A stretch of 64,000 nucleotides of DNA from Sutcliffiella halmapala (lineage in GTDB: Bacteria; Bacillota; Bacilli; Bacillales; Bacillaceae_I), in contig NZ_KV917375.1 in the NCBI RefSeq assembly GCF_002019665.1, forward strand, positions 3,266,702-3,330,701, read 5' to 3'. Numbering within the stretch: the stretch's first letter is position 1; every line of letters starts with the position of its first letter. Of the stretch, positions 32,390 through 40,800 are shown piece after piece. Position numbers and translations under genes: made by a program. Under the pieces are notes generated by a model. That model saw nothing but the letters and a program-made list of their open reading frames with translations, did no database searches and was not told the origin of the DNA.

Positions 32390-32620
32390 TTCATCTGTTT
32401 CAATCTTATCCAATTTTCGTTTCGTACCTTCCATCCACATCTCTAAGCTTCCTACATACCGGTTCAATCGGATTTCAAACCATTGTGCTTGCTTAATTAA
32501 ATCCTCTGCACTCTTAATATTTTTCCCACCAAACTTTTCTACTTCCGCAAGGTTTTCGTTCACTTTCCCGCGTTCAAACATGAATTTCAAATGTTCTTCT
32601 CCAAAGTCAAATTCACTCAT
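32384..32620 (-). CDS. Hypothetical 78-residue protein
   Basis: Starts at ATG 32620 (GAGGTGAGCGAT upstream), beginning MSEFDFGEEHLKFMFERGK and containing QAQWFEIRLNRYVGSLEMW. Soluble, helical, acidic tail (KIETDEE). Family not recognised. It sits 48 bp downstream of the spoVA2mob-type operon's last gene on the same strand but has its own strong RBS and may be the operon's final gene. Confidence 0.5.
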   Translation of the reverse strand: MSEFDFGEEHLKFMFERGKVNENLAEVEKFGGKNIKSAEDLIKQAQWFEIRLNRYVGSLEMWMEGTKRKLDKIETDEE

Positions 32621-32667
32621 ATCGCTCACCTCTTAATACGATATGTTAGTAAGAAACACTGGTGACA

Positions 32668-33528
32668 TTATCCCTTCAATAATGGGTGCAATGTTCTTTT
32701 TATATTTTTTAATTCCGCTCCAATATTGCGATACACATCCTTTTGTTTTTCAGTCGAAGTGGTCGCTTCTAAATAGGAAAAATCAGCGACACATTTTTCT
32801 AAAGTTAACAAAACAAATTCTCTTTCCTTCATTTTTGGCGGCTTACTTTGATCATCGTATAAATCTATTGATACCCTTCCAAGAGAATCGACCTGTGCGA
32901 CAAAAACGGATTCTAATAATACTTGTTGCTTTTCAAGCTGTGCTTTCAACCACCCTCGACTTAAGCCTAACTTTGTAAGCGGTTCATCTAAAATGTCCCC
33001 ATCCATAATTACTGTTTGCGGTTCTTTTATATGTGGTGAATCAGAAAATAAATCCCCATACGTGATTGGTTGCTTTTCCTTTTTCAACAACACACTAAAA
33101 TCCCCATTTGGTTCCAATGTCGCAAATTCAATATCATCAATATTAAAGATATTCTTCTTACGTAACTGCTCCATAAACTCATCGATCGAGTAGGTTTCTT
33201 TCCTTAAGTTTTGTTCAAGGATTTTCCCGTTTTCCACAAAAACAGTAGCATTCCCCTCAATTAAATCTCGAAAACCTTTATACTTTAGGGAGATTCGGGA
33301 AATAAGTAACGGAAAAAGGGACCATATTAAGATGCTTGTCACACCATTTTTTATTACTAAATCAGGGTCCATTGATAAGGTTCCAGCAATATCCCCTACT
33401 GTTATGCCCACAATATATTCAAAAAAGGAAAGCTTAGATAGCTGCTTTTTCCCTAAAAGCTTGGTAATTAGAAAGAGGCCCAATATGATGGAAATGGAGC
33501 GGATAGCTATCTCTATCCATTGTGGCAT
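32668..33528 (-). CDS. DUF421 membrane protein, last core gene of spoVA2mob-type operon
   Basis: A 286-residue protein with three N-terminal helices (IIRSISIILGLFLITKLLG-like; IVGITVGDIAGTL; SILIWSLFPLLIS) and a DUF421 cytoplasmic domain (GNATVFVENGKIL, LRKKNIFNIDDIEFATLEPNGDFSV, ESVFVAQVDS). It carries an extra C-terminal ~60-residue helical part, which in some spoVA2mob operons resembles DUF1657. Known context: proteins of this operon raise spore heat resistance and alter germination in Bacillus. 27 bp downstream of the DUF1657 gene. Confidence 0.85.
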   Translation of the reverse strand: MPQWIEIAIRSISIILGLFLITKLLGKKQLSKLSFFEYIVGITVGDIAGTLSMDPDLVIKNGVTSILIWSLFPLLISRISLKYKGFRDLIEGNATVFVENGKILEQNLRKETYSIDEFMEQLRKKNIFNIDDIEFATLEPNGDFSVLLKKEKQPITYGDLFSDSPHIKEPQTVIMDGDILDEPLTKLGLSRGWLKAQLEKQQVLLESVFVAQVDSLGRVSIDLYDDQSKPPKMKEREFVLLTLEKCVADFSYLEATTSTEKQKDVYRNIGAELKNIKRTLHPLLKG

Positions 33529-33554
33529 ATACTGACAGCTCCTTTTTCAATTCC

Positions 33555-33743
33555 TTATGAAGATTGATTTTCGTTTTTTAACACTTGATTAATAGTCTGG
33601 ATGATTTCATCGATTTTCATCATCGATTCATGATAGCCTTTTTGAGCAACACCATCCACCGCTTCTAGCGCATAGACATGAAGATTACTGCGAATCATTT
33701 TTAAAGAAGCGAGATTATAGCTTAAGATTAATTTCTCATCCAT
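33555..33743 (-). CDS. DUF1657 protein of the spoVA2mob-type operon
   Basis: A 62-residue helical protein (SYNLASLKMIRSNLHVYAL; MMKIDEIIQTINQVL) matching the DUF1657 pattern. DUF1657 genes accompany SpoVAC/AD/AEb in the mobile heat-resistance operon of Bacillus and also exist on chromosomes. It lies six bases after spoVAEb and 26 bases before the DUF421 gene, clearly in the same operon. Biochemical role unknown. Confidence 0.8.
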   Translation of the reverse strand: MDEKLILSYNLASLKMIRSNLHVYALEAVDGVAQKGYHESMMKIDEIIQTINQVLKNENQSS

Positions 33744-33749
33744 TTCTCG

Positions 33750-34106
33750 TTATCCTTTCGGTTTAAAAAGTAACGCGCCGATGAATCCGAATACGATGGC
33801 CGCTGAAATACCAGAGCTTGTTACTTCAAACATCCCTGTAAGTACTCCCACTAAACCATGCTTCGATGCCTCTTCTAACGCTCCATGAACTAAGGAATTA
33901 CCAAAGCTCGTAATCGGTACAGTTGCACCAGCACCAGCAAATGCTATTAATGGTTCGTAAAGCCCTAGTCCATCTAAAATAGCTCCTGCTACCACAAAGC
34001 TGCTTAACGTGTGAGCGGGTGTTAGCTTAAATACATCAAACATAATTTGTCCGATTAAACAAATAAGGCCGCCAACGACAAAGGCCCAAAAAAAGGATAA
34101 AAACAT
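33750..34106 (-). CDS. spoVAEb: Stage V sporulation protein AE, b form (SpoVAEb)
   Basis: A 118-residue membrane protein with about four helices; the SpoVAE signature GYGFGG-like region reads [22 protein letters not shown]. SpoVA proteins form the inner-membrane channel that moves dipicolinic acid into the forespore and out at germination. Two bases separate it from spoVAD. RBS GATGGGGGG. Members of this size are the SpoVAEb type. Confidence 0.9.
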   Translation of the reverse strand: MFLSFFWAFVVGGLICLIGQIMFDVFKLTPAHTLSSFVVAGAILDGLGLYEPLIAFAGAGATVPITSFGNSLVHGALEEASKHGLVGVLTGMFEVTSSGISAAIVFGFIGALLFKPKG

Positions 34107-34108
34107 TT

Positions 34109-35119
34109 TTATTGCCCCCCCATCTCAATAGATACTGCATGTGCGATACATGGAATCGATTCTTTTTGTTGGAAAGATAATGGTGAAAGTAAGGCACCTG
34201 TTGCAACCATCAAAATTTTCTTTAGATTACCTTTTGCCATTTCATTTAATAAATGTCCATAAAACACAACTGCCGAACAACCAGCACCACTTCCACCCGC
34301 TAAGACCGGCTGATCTTTTTTATAAATTAATAACCCTGCATCTTTATATTGTTGATCTGTTACGGCAAAGCCCTGTTCCTTTAACATATCTAGTGAAACT
34401 TGTCTTCCTATTTCACCAAGATCTCCTGTAATTATCAGATCATAATAGGATGGATCTCGTCCCAGATCATTGAAATGGGCCTTAATCGTATCCACTGCCG
34501 CTGGAGCCATCGCGCCACCCATATTAAACGGATCCTTTAGTCCCATATTAATCACTTTGCCAATTGTTGCAGCAGTAACATGCGGGCCCACTCCGACATT
34601 ACTAACTAGCCCCACTCCTGCTCCTGTCACTGTCCATTGTGCAGTTGGTGGTTTTTGGCCGCCATATTCTGTTGGATACCGAAACTGTTTTTCCACCGCT
34701 GTATTATGGCTTGTAGCACCTGTGAGGCAATAGTTTGCCCCTCCATAGTTGACCAGAAAGCTAGCAAGTGCCAAACCTTCCATCGAAGTAGAGCAGGCAC
34801 CAAATACACCTAAATAAGGAATCCCTAAGGTTTCTGCTGCAAAATTAGAAGGAGTCATTTGGTTGATTAAATCTCCCGCAAGTAGAAACTGCATATTAGA
34901 TAGCTCCAAGTTCGCCTTCTCCACTACTTTATTACATGCTTCTTCTAGTAAGAGTTTATGTGCTTTCTCATAACTTTCCTGTTCTAGCCATAAGTCTTTA
35001 TGTAATAAATCAAAATCATCTGCAAGTAACCCATTCGCTTCAAAAGGTCCACCTACAGCCGCTCCTGCAAGAATAACCGGTTTATTTGCAAAGACCCATG
35101 ACTGTTTTCCCTTAAGCAT
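34109..35119 (-). CDS. spoVAD: Stage V sporulation protein AD (SpoVAD)
   Basis: A 336-residue thiolase-fold protein that binds dipicolinic acid in B. subtilis. It shows [21 protein letters not shown] (active-site-like Cys), the N-terminal [13 protein letters not shown], and [13 protein letters not shown]. Normal length. Its ATG overlaps the spoVAC stop by one base (TAATG), so translation is coupled. It is peripheral on the outer face of the spore inner membrane. Confidence 0.92.
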   Translation of the reverse strand: MLKGKQSWVFANKPVILAGAAVGGPFEANGLLADDFDLLHKDLWLEQESYEKAHKLLLEEACNKVVEKANLELSNMQFLLAGDLINQMTPSNFAAETLGIPYLGVFGACSTSMEGLALASFLVNYGGANYCLTGATSHNTAVEKQFRYPTEYGGQKPPTAQWTVTGAGVGLVSNVGVGPHVTAATIGKVINMGLKDPFNMGGAMAPAAVDTIKAHFNDLGRDPSYYDLIITGDLGEIGRQVSLDMLKEQGFAVTDQQYKDAGLLIYKKDQPVLAGGSGAGCSAVVFYGHLLNEMAKGNLKKILMVATGALLSPLSFQQKESIPCIAHAVSIEMGGQ

Positions 35120-35595
35120 TATAAGCCTCCTAACTGTATAAAAATCGTTTTAATTAGCGCTACAACAAAGGCTGAAAACACTCCAAATAAAATAACTGAA
35201 CCGGCAAGCTTAAACATATTGGATCCAACCCCAAGGACAAATCCCTCTGTTCTATGTTCAATACAAGCTGCTATCACAGCATTGCCAAACCCAGTAACCG
35301 GTACAGCACTACCGGCACCTGCAAATTGACCAATTCGATCATAGACTCCAAAGCCTGTTAATAGCATAGAAAGAAAAATCATTGTTGCCACAGTTGGGTT
35401 ACCCGCTGTAACCTCTGTAAAATTCAAAAAGTGGATGTAACATAGCTGAATAGCTTGTCCGACAATACAAAATAGCCCACCTACTAAAAAGGCAATAGTA
35501 CAATTTTTCCACACAGGTCGTTGCAGTTCTCTTCTTTGTTCAAACTCTTGATATACTTTCTGTTCTGGTGTTGGTTGATTGTTCTGTTTACTCAT
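35119..35595 (-). CDS. spoVAC: Stage V sporulation protein AC (SpoVAC)
   Basis: A 158-residue membrane protein with about four helices (IAFLVGGLFCIVGQAIQLCYI; PTVATMIFLSMLLTGFGVYD; FVLGVGSNMFKLAGSVILFG) and the GAGSAVPVTGFGNAVIAACIEH block. SpoVAC acts as a mechanosensitive channel in B. subtilis. The N-terminal 20 residues are charged. Second gene of the operon, 14 bp after the lipoprotein. Confidence 0.9.
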   Translation of the reverse strand: MSKQNNQPTPEQKVYQEFEQRRELQRPVWKNCTIAFLVGGLFCIVGQAIQLCYIHFLNFTEVTAGNPTVATMIFLSMLLTGFGVYDRIGQFAGAGSAVPVTGFGNAVIAACIEHRTEGFVLGVGSNMFKLAGSVILFGVFSAFVVALIKTIFIQLGGL

Positions 35596-35609
35596 CGAAT
35601 AATCACCTC

Positions 35610-36062
35610 TTATGCCTTTTCTTTTCGCAAATCGTCAATCTTTTTAATTCGTTTTTTTATTTCTTTATCTGACAGGTTTTTCTCTTCGATATCTTTACGT
35701 AATCTTTCAATTTCTAATCTAATTTTGAGATCATGAGATACGACCACTTTTTCATCGGGAAACTCTTTCTCTAGAGCCTTTTTCACTTTCTTTTCAACCT
35801 TTTCTGTAAAGAATTTTTGAAATTGCTTCAAATGAAAAGCAACAAGCAATTCATCCTCTGCATCGTATGCAATTGCATCCTTCACTTCGCTAACGTCCTT
35901 AGCAATTTCCTCTGCTCTGTTTTCTTTCTCTGTTTTTTCCTTCTGTTTCGTCGATGTTGGACTAACAGTATCCTCTACTCTTTCTTGAACCTCTCCACCG
36001 CCACAAGCGCTTAACATGCTTACTAAAAGCACAAAGGGTATCACGTACTTCATTACTTTCAT
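35610..36062 (-). CDS. YhcN/YlaJ-type sporulation lipoprotein, first gene of the operon
   Basis: A 150-residue lipoprotein, lipobox LSAC (Cys20), followed by an acidic/Thr-rich linker. The YhcN/YlaJ domain (IAKDVSEVKDAIAYDAEDELLVAFHLKQF..FFTEKVEKKVKKAL...VVVSHDLKIRLEI) covers about residues 53-118, and a charged coiled coil ends the protein. YhcN/YlaJ lipoproteins belong to the spore inner membrane. Gene order YhcN-SpoVAC-SpoVAD-SpoVAEb-DUF1657-DUF421 matches the spoVA2mob operon. ATG 36062 has GGAAGGTGAATGT. Confidence 0.8.
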   Translation of the reverse strand: MKVMKYVIPFVLLVSMLSACGGGEVQERVEDTVSPTSTKQKEKTEKENRAEEIAKDVSEVKDAIAYDAEDELLVAFHLKQFQKFFTEKVEKKVKKALEKEFPDEKVVVSHDLKIRLEIERLRKDIEEKNLSDKEIKKRIKKIDDLRKEKA

Positions 36063-36075
36063 ACATTCACCTTCC

Positions 36076-36105
36076 TATAATAAATACTCTATCCTTTAAT
36101 ATTCT
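36076..36105 (-). promoter_or_regulatory. Sigma-G-like promoter of the spoVA2mob-type operon
   Basis: Minus strand AGAATA (36105-36100), 17-base spacer, TATTATA (36082-36076), compared with the forespore sigma-G pattern TGAATA-N17-CATACTA. A partial match in the right place. Confidence 0.35.
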
Positions 36106-36165
36106 TTTATAAGAGAAAATTATGTATAACAAAAAAAACAGCACTCATGTGGAGGCTGCTTCACT

Positions 36166-36519
36166 TTACGAAATCATTCTATTCACGATACTTTCTATTA
36201 ATCCAGCTAATCCAGCTGCTGCCAAAATTATCAGAAACGGCTTTCCTATAAATGGGTACAATTCAAATAAGAAAAATAGACCCGCTGTTACCCATACACC
36301 TGTACACCAATGACAACTAACCAGTTCCCCAATCCAGGCCCGTATTCCATTTCCCTTTATAATAAGATACGTTTCTGCTTCCCCATTTTCATCGACTTCC
36401 TCCACCTCTTCTACAAAAGGTCGTCTCATAAAATAAGTAATTTTATCAGTGACTACTAATCTGGTCATCCGGAAGCTAGCAAGTCCCAATAAAATAAACC
36501 AATACCAGCCTTCAAACAT
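36166..36519 (-). CDS. DUF1360 family membrane protein
   Basis: A 117-residue protein with the DUF1360 pattern: WFILLGLASFRMTRLVVTDKITYFMR, then GELVSCHWCTGVWVTAGLFFL and C-terminal helix FLIILAAAGLAGLIESIV. The CHWC motif may bind metal. Relatives (YngL) are often found near sporulation genes; function unknown. It starts at ATG 36519 with GGAAGGGGG upstream. An A/T-flanked hairpin (GCAGC/GCTG with T8) ends the transcript near 36130-36160. Confidence 0.8.
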   Translation of the reverse strand: MFEGWYWFILLGLASFRMTRLVVTDKITYFMRRPFVEEVEEVDENGEAETYLIIKGNGIRAWIGELVSCHWCTGVWVTAGLFFLFELYPFIGKPFLIILAAAGLAGLIESIVNRMIS

Positions 36520-36579
36520 GAAAATCCCCCTTCCATATTACATGATATGATGGAAAGGAGGATCTCATATTAAAAAACA

Positions 36580-36732
36580 TTACTCTTCTGTAATAATTTT
36601 TTTCTTCCCACAACCACAGCCTGAGGATTTCTTAACTTTCTTAGTGTTATAAGAGTTCGAAGAGGTAAGTACTTGTGTAGAAGAAACCTTTTGATTTGGT
36701 GTTTGTGATTTATAATATTGATAATAGTTCAT
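36580..36732 (-). CDS. 50-residue Tyr/Ser-rich protein with CGCG motif (spore protein)
   Basis: Begins MNYYQYYKSQTPNQ and ends KKSSGCGCGKKKIITEE. RBS GGAGGATAATAAT. The Tyr-rich head and short Cys-Gly-Cys tail resemble small spore coat proteins of Bacillus. A full-consensus sigma-K promoter lies 50 bases upstream, which strongly supports late mother-cell expression. Family not recognised. Confidence 0.65.
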   Translation of the reverse strand: MNYYQYYKSQTPNQKVSSTQVLTSSNSYNTKKVKKSSGCGCGKKKIITEE

Positions 36733-36782
36733 ATTATTATCCTCCATCTTAGTCGAATCGAAAGCATAAATATAATACCCTC

Positions 36783-36809
36783 TATACTATGCGATTAAGA
36801 TAAAGATGT
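36783..36809 (-). promoter_or_regulatory. Sigma-K promoter of the 50-residue gene
   Basis: AC - 16 bases - CATAGTATA on the minus strand, full consensus match. Confidence 0.65.
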
Positions 36810-36843
36810 TTTCCGCGAAAATACTACAGGTTCGAAAATCTAC

Positions 36844-39729
36844 TCATGTTTCTTTTTTAAAGTTATTATAGAACCAGCTTTGAATTTTAGGATCTTCCTT
36901 TGTTTCTTCCTGTTCAGAAGTAGGTAAAGGATCGATGTTCATTTCCCACTCTGCAATAACGGTCTTGTCATGAAAATAATTCTCTGCCTTTTTCTCTAAA
37001 CTCCCAATGCACGCATGGAGCTTTGCGATATCATCAAGTAATACAGAACTCTCATCATACACTCCCATTAACTCTTCTTCTACTCCTTGGAGCTTTTCAA
37101 TTTTACTTTGCAGTTCTTCCCGATAACGAATATTTTCCTGTTCCAACTTTTCATTTACTTCAATGACTGTTTGCAAACCATTTTTTTCTGCTATTTGCTT
37201 TTCTAATTCCTGTTTTAAACCTGTATTCGCTTCAAGTAAAATCCTTTTCTCTGCATTTACATCCTTTAACTCTTTTTCTACGCTTTCCAGCTTTTCTTGT
37301 TTACTTTGGAGCTGTTCCTGATACTGGCTCGTTTCCTGTTGCAGCTTTTGCTGGAGACCTATATTCTCTTCTTTTATTCCAGTCAACTCTGCTTCTACCT
37401 TTACTAATTTTTCATAATTAATTTGTTGTTGTTGCTGATTCTGAAGTTTTTCTTGGTCCAGTTTCTGCTTTAAGCTTGCTATACTTTCATGTAACGCAAC
37501 TTTGTCGACCGTAACTCCTTTTAACTCCTTTTCTGTCTTTTGTAACACTTCTAAGGTCTTTTGTTGTTCTTGCTGGTGGCGGATTTTTTCCTGTTCGAGT
37601 TTTTGGTTTAGATTTAGATTCTCTTCATTTACTCCTTTTAACGCATCTTCTAACCTCTCTAGGTTTTCAAGATTACCTTGAATTTCTTGCTGATAGTTGG
37701 CCTTTTCCTGCTCAAACTTCTGCTTTAGATTTACATTCTCTTCATTTACTCCTCTTAATTTCACTTCTGCTTTTTGGAGCTTTTCGAGATTATTTTGAAG
37801 CTCTTGTTCGTAATGGAGTTTTTCTTGTTCCAGCTTCTGCTTTAAGTTTGTATTATTCTCTTGTAATACATCGTTATTTTCTATTGTTTTAGTTAACTCC
37901 ATCTCTAGACTTTGAAGTTTGTTTTGCTTAATTTGAAGCTCTTGCTGATACTGGAGTTCTTCCTGCTCCAGCTTTTGCTTTAAGCTCGCATTCTCTTCAT
38001 TTAATCCTTTTAATTCCCCTTCTAACTTCTCAAGATTTTCAAGCTTACCTTGAATTTCTTGCTGATAATGGGACTTTTCCTGTTCCAGCTTCTGTTTTAG
38101 AATTACATTTTCTTCATTTACTCCTCTTAACTTCACTTCTGTTTTTTGGAGTTTTTCTTGATTATTTTGAAGTTCTTGCTGATACAGAATTTTCTCTTGT
38201 TCCAGTTTCTGTTTTGATTTTGTATACTTATCCTGTAAAACTCCATTTTCTTCATACACTCGCTTTAGTCCGTCTTCAACTCTTTGAAGTTTATCGAGCG
38301 TAGTTTTAAGTTTTTCCTGATACTGCAACTTTTCCAATTCCAACGTTTGCTTTGTACTAACCATTTCTTCATGTAAGGAGTGCTTCTCTTTATTTACTTC
38401 TTTTAATTCCATTTCAACTTTTTTAAGTTTTTTGTGATTACTTTGAAGTTCTTGCTGATATCGGAATTTTTCCTGCTCCTGCTCTTTCTTCAGACCAGTT
38501 ACCTTTTCTTTTAATACACCATTCTCTTTATTTACTCCCTCAAATTTCTCTTCTACTTGTTGTAGCTTTTCATAATTATTTTGTATTTCTTGTTTAAAGT
38601 GGAGTATTTCCTTTTCCAGCTTTTGCTTTAAATTTGCATTCTCTTCATGTAACTCATAATTCTCGTCATTTATCTCTTTAAATTTCTTTTCTAGGCTTTG
38701 TAACTTTTCAACATTACTTTGAAGTTCTTTTTGAAATTGTCGTTTTTCTTGTTCTAACTCTTGCTTTAAACTCGAGTTGTCGTATTTTGCTTGTTCATAT
38801 TCCTTTACAGAAGCACTAACTTTCCGATTTGCTTGAATAAGGTAGCTTTCTAGATCAACAATAATGCCTATTTGATTCTTATTCTCAGTTTGGAGCTGCA
38901 GATTCTCCTGCTCTAGTTTTATTTTTGAATCCTCTAATGTTCTAATCGTTTCTTGCCATTGGTCTTTTTCCTCTTGCCACGCATGTAAATCCTGTTTTAA
39001 ATTTGCAATATTCTCATATAAGAGAGCATTCTCTTCATATACTCCTTTTAACTCCCTTTCCACTCTTTGAAACTGATCAAGGTTGTTTTGGAGTTCTTGC
39101 TGATACTGGATACTTTCCTGTTCTAGATTCCCATCACTTTCTATAGTTTTTTGGGACCCAATATTTTCTGTTGGGTGCTTTTCTAACTCCTGCTTTAACT
39201 CTGCTATAACCTCTTTTGCTTTTTCACATTCTTTTACGGAGGCTCTTACCTTTTGATTTGCTTTGATAAGATGACTTTCTAAATCAGAGATAATGGCTAA
39301 TTGGTTTTTATTTTCTTGTTGGAGTTGAAGATTTTCTTGTTCTAGTTCAACCCTTGCTTCCTCAAATGCAGCTCCATCCCTATTTTCCGTTTCAATATCC
39401 CTTGGAGTGGAAGTATACTTGATAATTTCTTTTTGAAAATGAGATAGCTCCTTCTTTAACTTTTTCTTCTTCTCTATCACAGATTCATATTTTTTATGCT
39501 GTTCTTTCCATTTACTTTCTAACTTCTTATTTTCTTCTTCTAGATTGCTAATGATTTCTTGCCATTTTACTTTTTCATCTTGCCATGCATAATTTTCTTT
39601 TTCTAATTTCTTTATATACTCTCGATCTTTAACCTTCTCTAAATCAGATTGAAGTCGCTTCACCTCTGATCCTAAATGAATGAGTTTCTGTTGCAATATT
39701 ACTACATTATCATTCTTAAAACTTTTCAT
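36844..39729 (-). CDS. 961-residue coiled-coil repeat protein
   Basis: Almost wholly predicted coiled coil from residue 5 to about 910, then a short non-repetitive tail (HDKTVIAEWEMNIDPLP, ending QSWFYNNFKKET). The middle is made of more than ten imperfect copies of a 39-residue unit (for example LKQKLEQEKSHYQQEIQGKL followed by ENLEKLEGELKGLNEENAS), some extended by 7-10 residues; 39 equals four heptads plus one hendecad. No signal peptide, no ATPase motifs, very few Cys. RBS AAGGAGG before ATG 39729. Position among sigma-K-type spore genes suggests a structural fibre of the spore; this is inference. An SMC-like or myosin-like ATPase is ruled out by the absence of Walker motifs. Confidence 0.7.
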   Translation of the reverse strand: MKSFKNDNVVILQQKLIHLGSEVKRLQSDLEKVKDREYIKKLEKENYAWQDEKVKWQEIISNLEEENKKLESKWKEQHKKYESVIEKKKKLKKELSHFQKEIIKYTSTPRDIETENRDGAAFEEARVELEQENLQLQQENKNQLAIISDLESHLIKANQKVRASVKECEKAKEVIAELKQELEKHPTENIGSQKTIESDGNLEQESIQYQQELQNNLDQFQRVERELKGVYEENALLYENIANLKQDLHAWQEEKDQWQETIRTLEDSKIKLEQENLQLQTENKNQIGIIVDLESYLIQANRKVSASVKEYEQAKYDNSSLKQELEQEKRQFQKELQSNVEKLQSLEKKFKEINDENYELHEENANLKQKLEKEILHFKQEIQNNYEKLQQVEEKFEGVNKENGVLKEKVTGLKKEQEQEKFRYQQELQSNHKKLKKVEMELKEVNKEKHSLHEEMVSTKQTLELEKLQYQEKLKTTLDKLQRVEDGLKRVYEENGVLQDKYTKSKQKLEQEKILYQQELQNNQEKLQKTEVKLRGVNEENVILKQKLEQEKSHYQQEIQGKLENLEKLEGELKGLNEENASLKQKLEQEELQYQQELQIKQNKLQSLEMELTKTIENNDVLQENNTNLKQKLEQEKLHYEQELQNNLEKLQKAEVKLRGVNEENVNLKQKFEQEKANYQQEIQGNLENLERLEDALKGVNEENLNLNQKLEQEKIRHQQEQQKTLEVLQKTEKELKGVTVDKVALHESIASLKQKLDQEKLQNQQQQQINYEKLVKVEAELTGIKEENIGLQQKLQQETSQYQEQLQSKQEKLESVEKELKDVNAEKRILLEANTGLKQELEKQIAEKNGLQTVIEVNEKLEQENIRYREELQSKIEKLQGVEEELMGVYDESSVLLDDIAKLHACIGSLEKKAENYFHDKTVIAEWEMNIDPLPTSEQEETKEDPKIQSWFYNNFKKET

Positions 39730-39830
39730 ATAACGATGCCCTCCTTATAGACCCTCCCCTTACAAGTAATTCTTATTCATCAAGAAATATTACAGATTAT
39801 CAAAAATTAAATTCGGGCTTTTGTCTCTGC

Positions 39831-39857
39831 ACAATTACCTACAAAATTCATACTATA
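39831..39857 (+). promoter_or_regulatory. Sigma-K promoter of the 245-residue gene
   Basis: AC (39831) - 16 bases - CATACTATA (39849-39857), full consensus match, about 50 bases upstream of the start. Confidence 0.7.
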
Positions 39858-39907
39858 AATTAGTCCCGTACCCCAAAAGGGTAATATAAGAATAGGAGGA
39901 GTTTTTA

Positions 39908-40645
39908 GTGAGTCATAAAGAAACTGAAAGAGTCTGTATCAAGGCTCGAAAAGTTTATGATTGGGTTACACGTCAAGTTGATGTTGCTATAAAGCCTGTT
40001 TGTAACTCAGATTTAGATGATTTATTTGCTTGGGACCTTGATCATGACAAAGATGCTAGTATAGCTGACATTCTTTGTGATGCAAAGGTTGGTGGCTTAT
40101 CTGTTGAGTGTTTCTTATCTGATGAAAAAGGTAATAAAATTAATCCGTTAGCAAATCACCATCATCGTCACCACAAAGGATTAACTTGTAAGGAAATTGA
40201 GCAGCCAAATGGACGACCAGATGTTGAGGTAACCCTTCCAGATGGAGTAGAAGTAATTCTCCAACGTGTAAAAGTCTTAGTCAAAGGATACGTAACAATA
40301 CATCTAGTAAATAATAAAGGCCATGTAGTAGGGTGCTCTGCTCCAATACCGTTTGCAACCATCCAAACTTTCCTTTTATGTGCTCCAGACGGAACAGAAC
40401 TAGATTGTCATGTTACATTCTTTGAGTGTGATTCTAATCTAATTGCAACTCCAGACTATGCACAATTAGATGTAACACTTGCTCTATGCTTAGACATCCA
40501 AATGGAAGCAGACGTTAAATTCGAAATTGATGCTAAGATCAGCAGACCTCGCGCTGAAATACTAGAAGGACTACTTTGCCCATTAAAAGAATTCCCACCA
40601 CAATGTCCTGAAATCTTTCCAGCACATGGTAGAAAACCAAGATAA
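39908..40645 (+). CDS. Probable spore coat/exosporium protein, SPOCS-like (245 aa)
   Basis: GTG start after AATAGGAGGAGTTTTTA. Two similar beta-rich parts: the N-terminal CIKARKVYDWVTRQVDVAI block resembles the SPOCS (DUF3794) signature of spore morphogenesis proteins, and the C-terminal FLLCAPDGTELDCHVTFFEC plus LDVTLALCLDIQMEADVKFEI repeats the strand pattern. A His-rich insert NHHHRHHKG lies near residue 85. About nine Cys. The upstream sigma-K promoter supports assembly on the spore surface. The exact family is uncertain; no SipL or LysM part is present. Confidence 0.6.
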   Translation: MSHKETERVCIKARKVYDWVTRQVDVAIKPVCNSDLDDLFAWDLDHDKDASIADILCDAKVGGLSVECFLSDEKGNKINPLANHHHRHHKGLTCKEIEQPNGRPDVEVTLPDGVEVILQRVKVLVKGYVTIHLVNNKGHVVGCSAPIPFATIQTFLLCAPDGTELDCHVTFFECDSNLIATPDYAQLDVTLALCLDIQMEADVKFEIDAKISRPRAEILEGLLCPLKEFPPQCPEIFPAHGRKPR

Positions 40646-40661
40646 TTTTTAAAAGTCGAGC

Positions 40662-40726
40662 AAAAATAAAAACAGCAGCCAATGAAATTCAGTTCACACT
40701 GAATCAAATTTGGCTGTTTTATTTTA
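40662..40726 (+). terminator. Terminator of the 245-residue gene
   Basis: AAACAGC...GCTGTTT outer stem with inner AATTCAGT/ACTGAATT-type stem (40670-40718), flanked by A and T runs. Confidence 0.75.
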
Positions 40727-40800
40727 GTTAAGATAAAGAATTACATATGACAAGTATTACTGTATATAGATTATACAAAGAGGTTGTTGGGAGGGATTAG

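Noticed and set aside
36844-39729. SMC/Rad50-like ATPase
   Set aside because: No Walker A, Walker B or ABC signature at either end; purely coiled coil.
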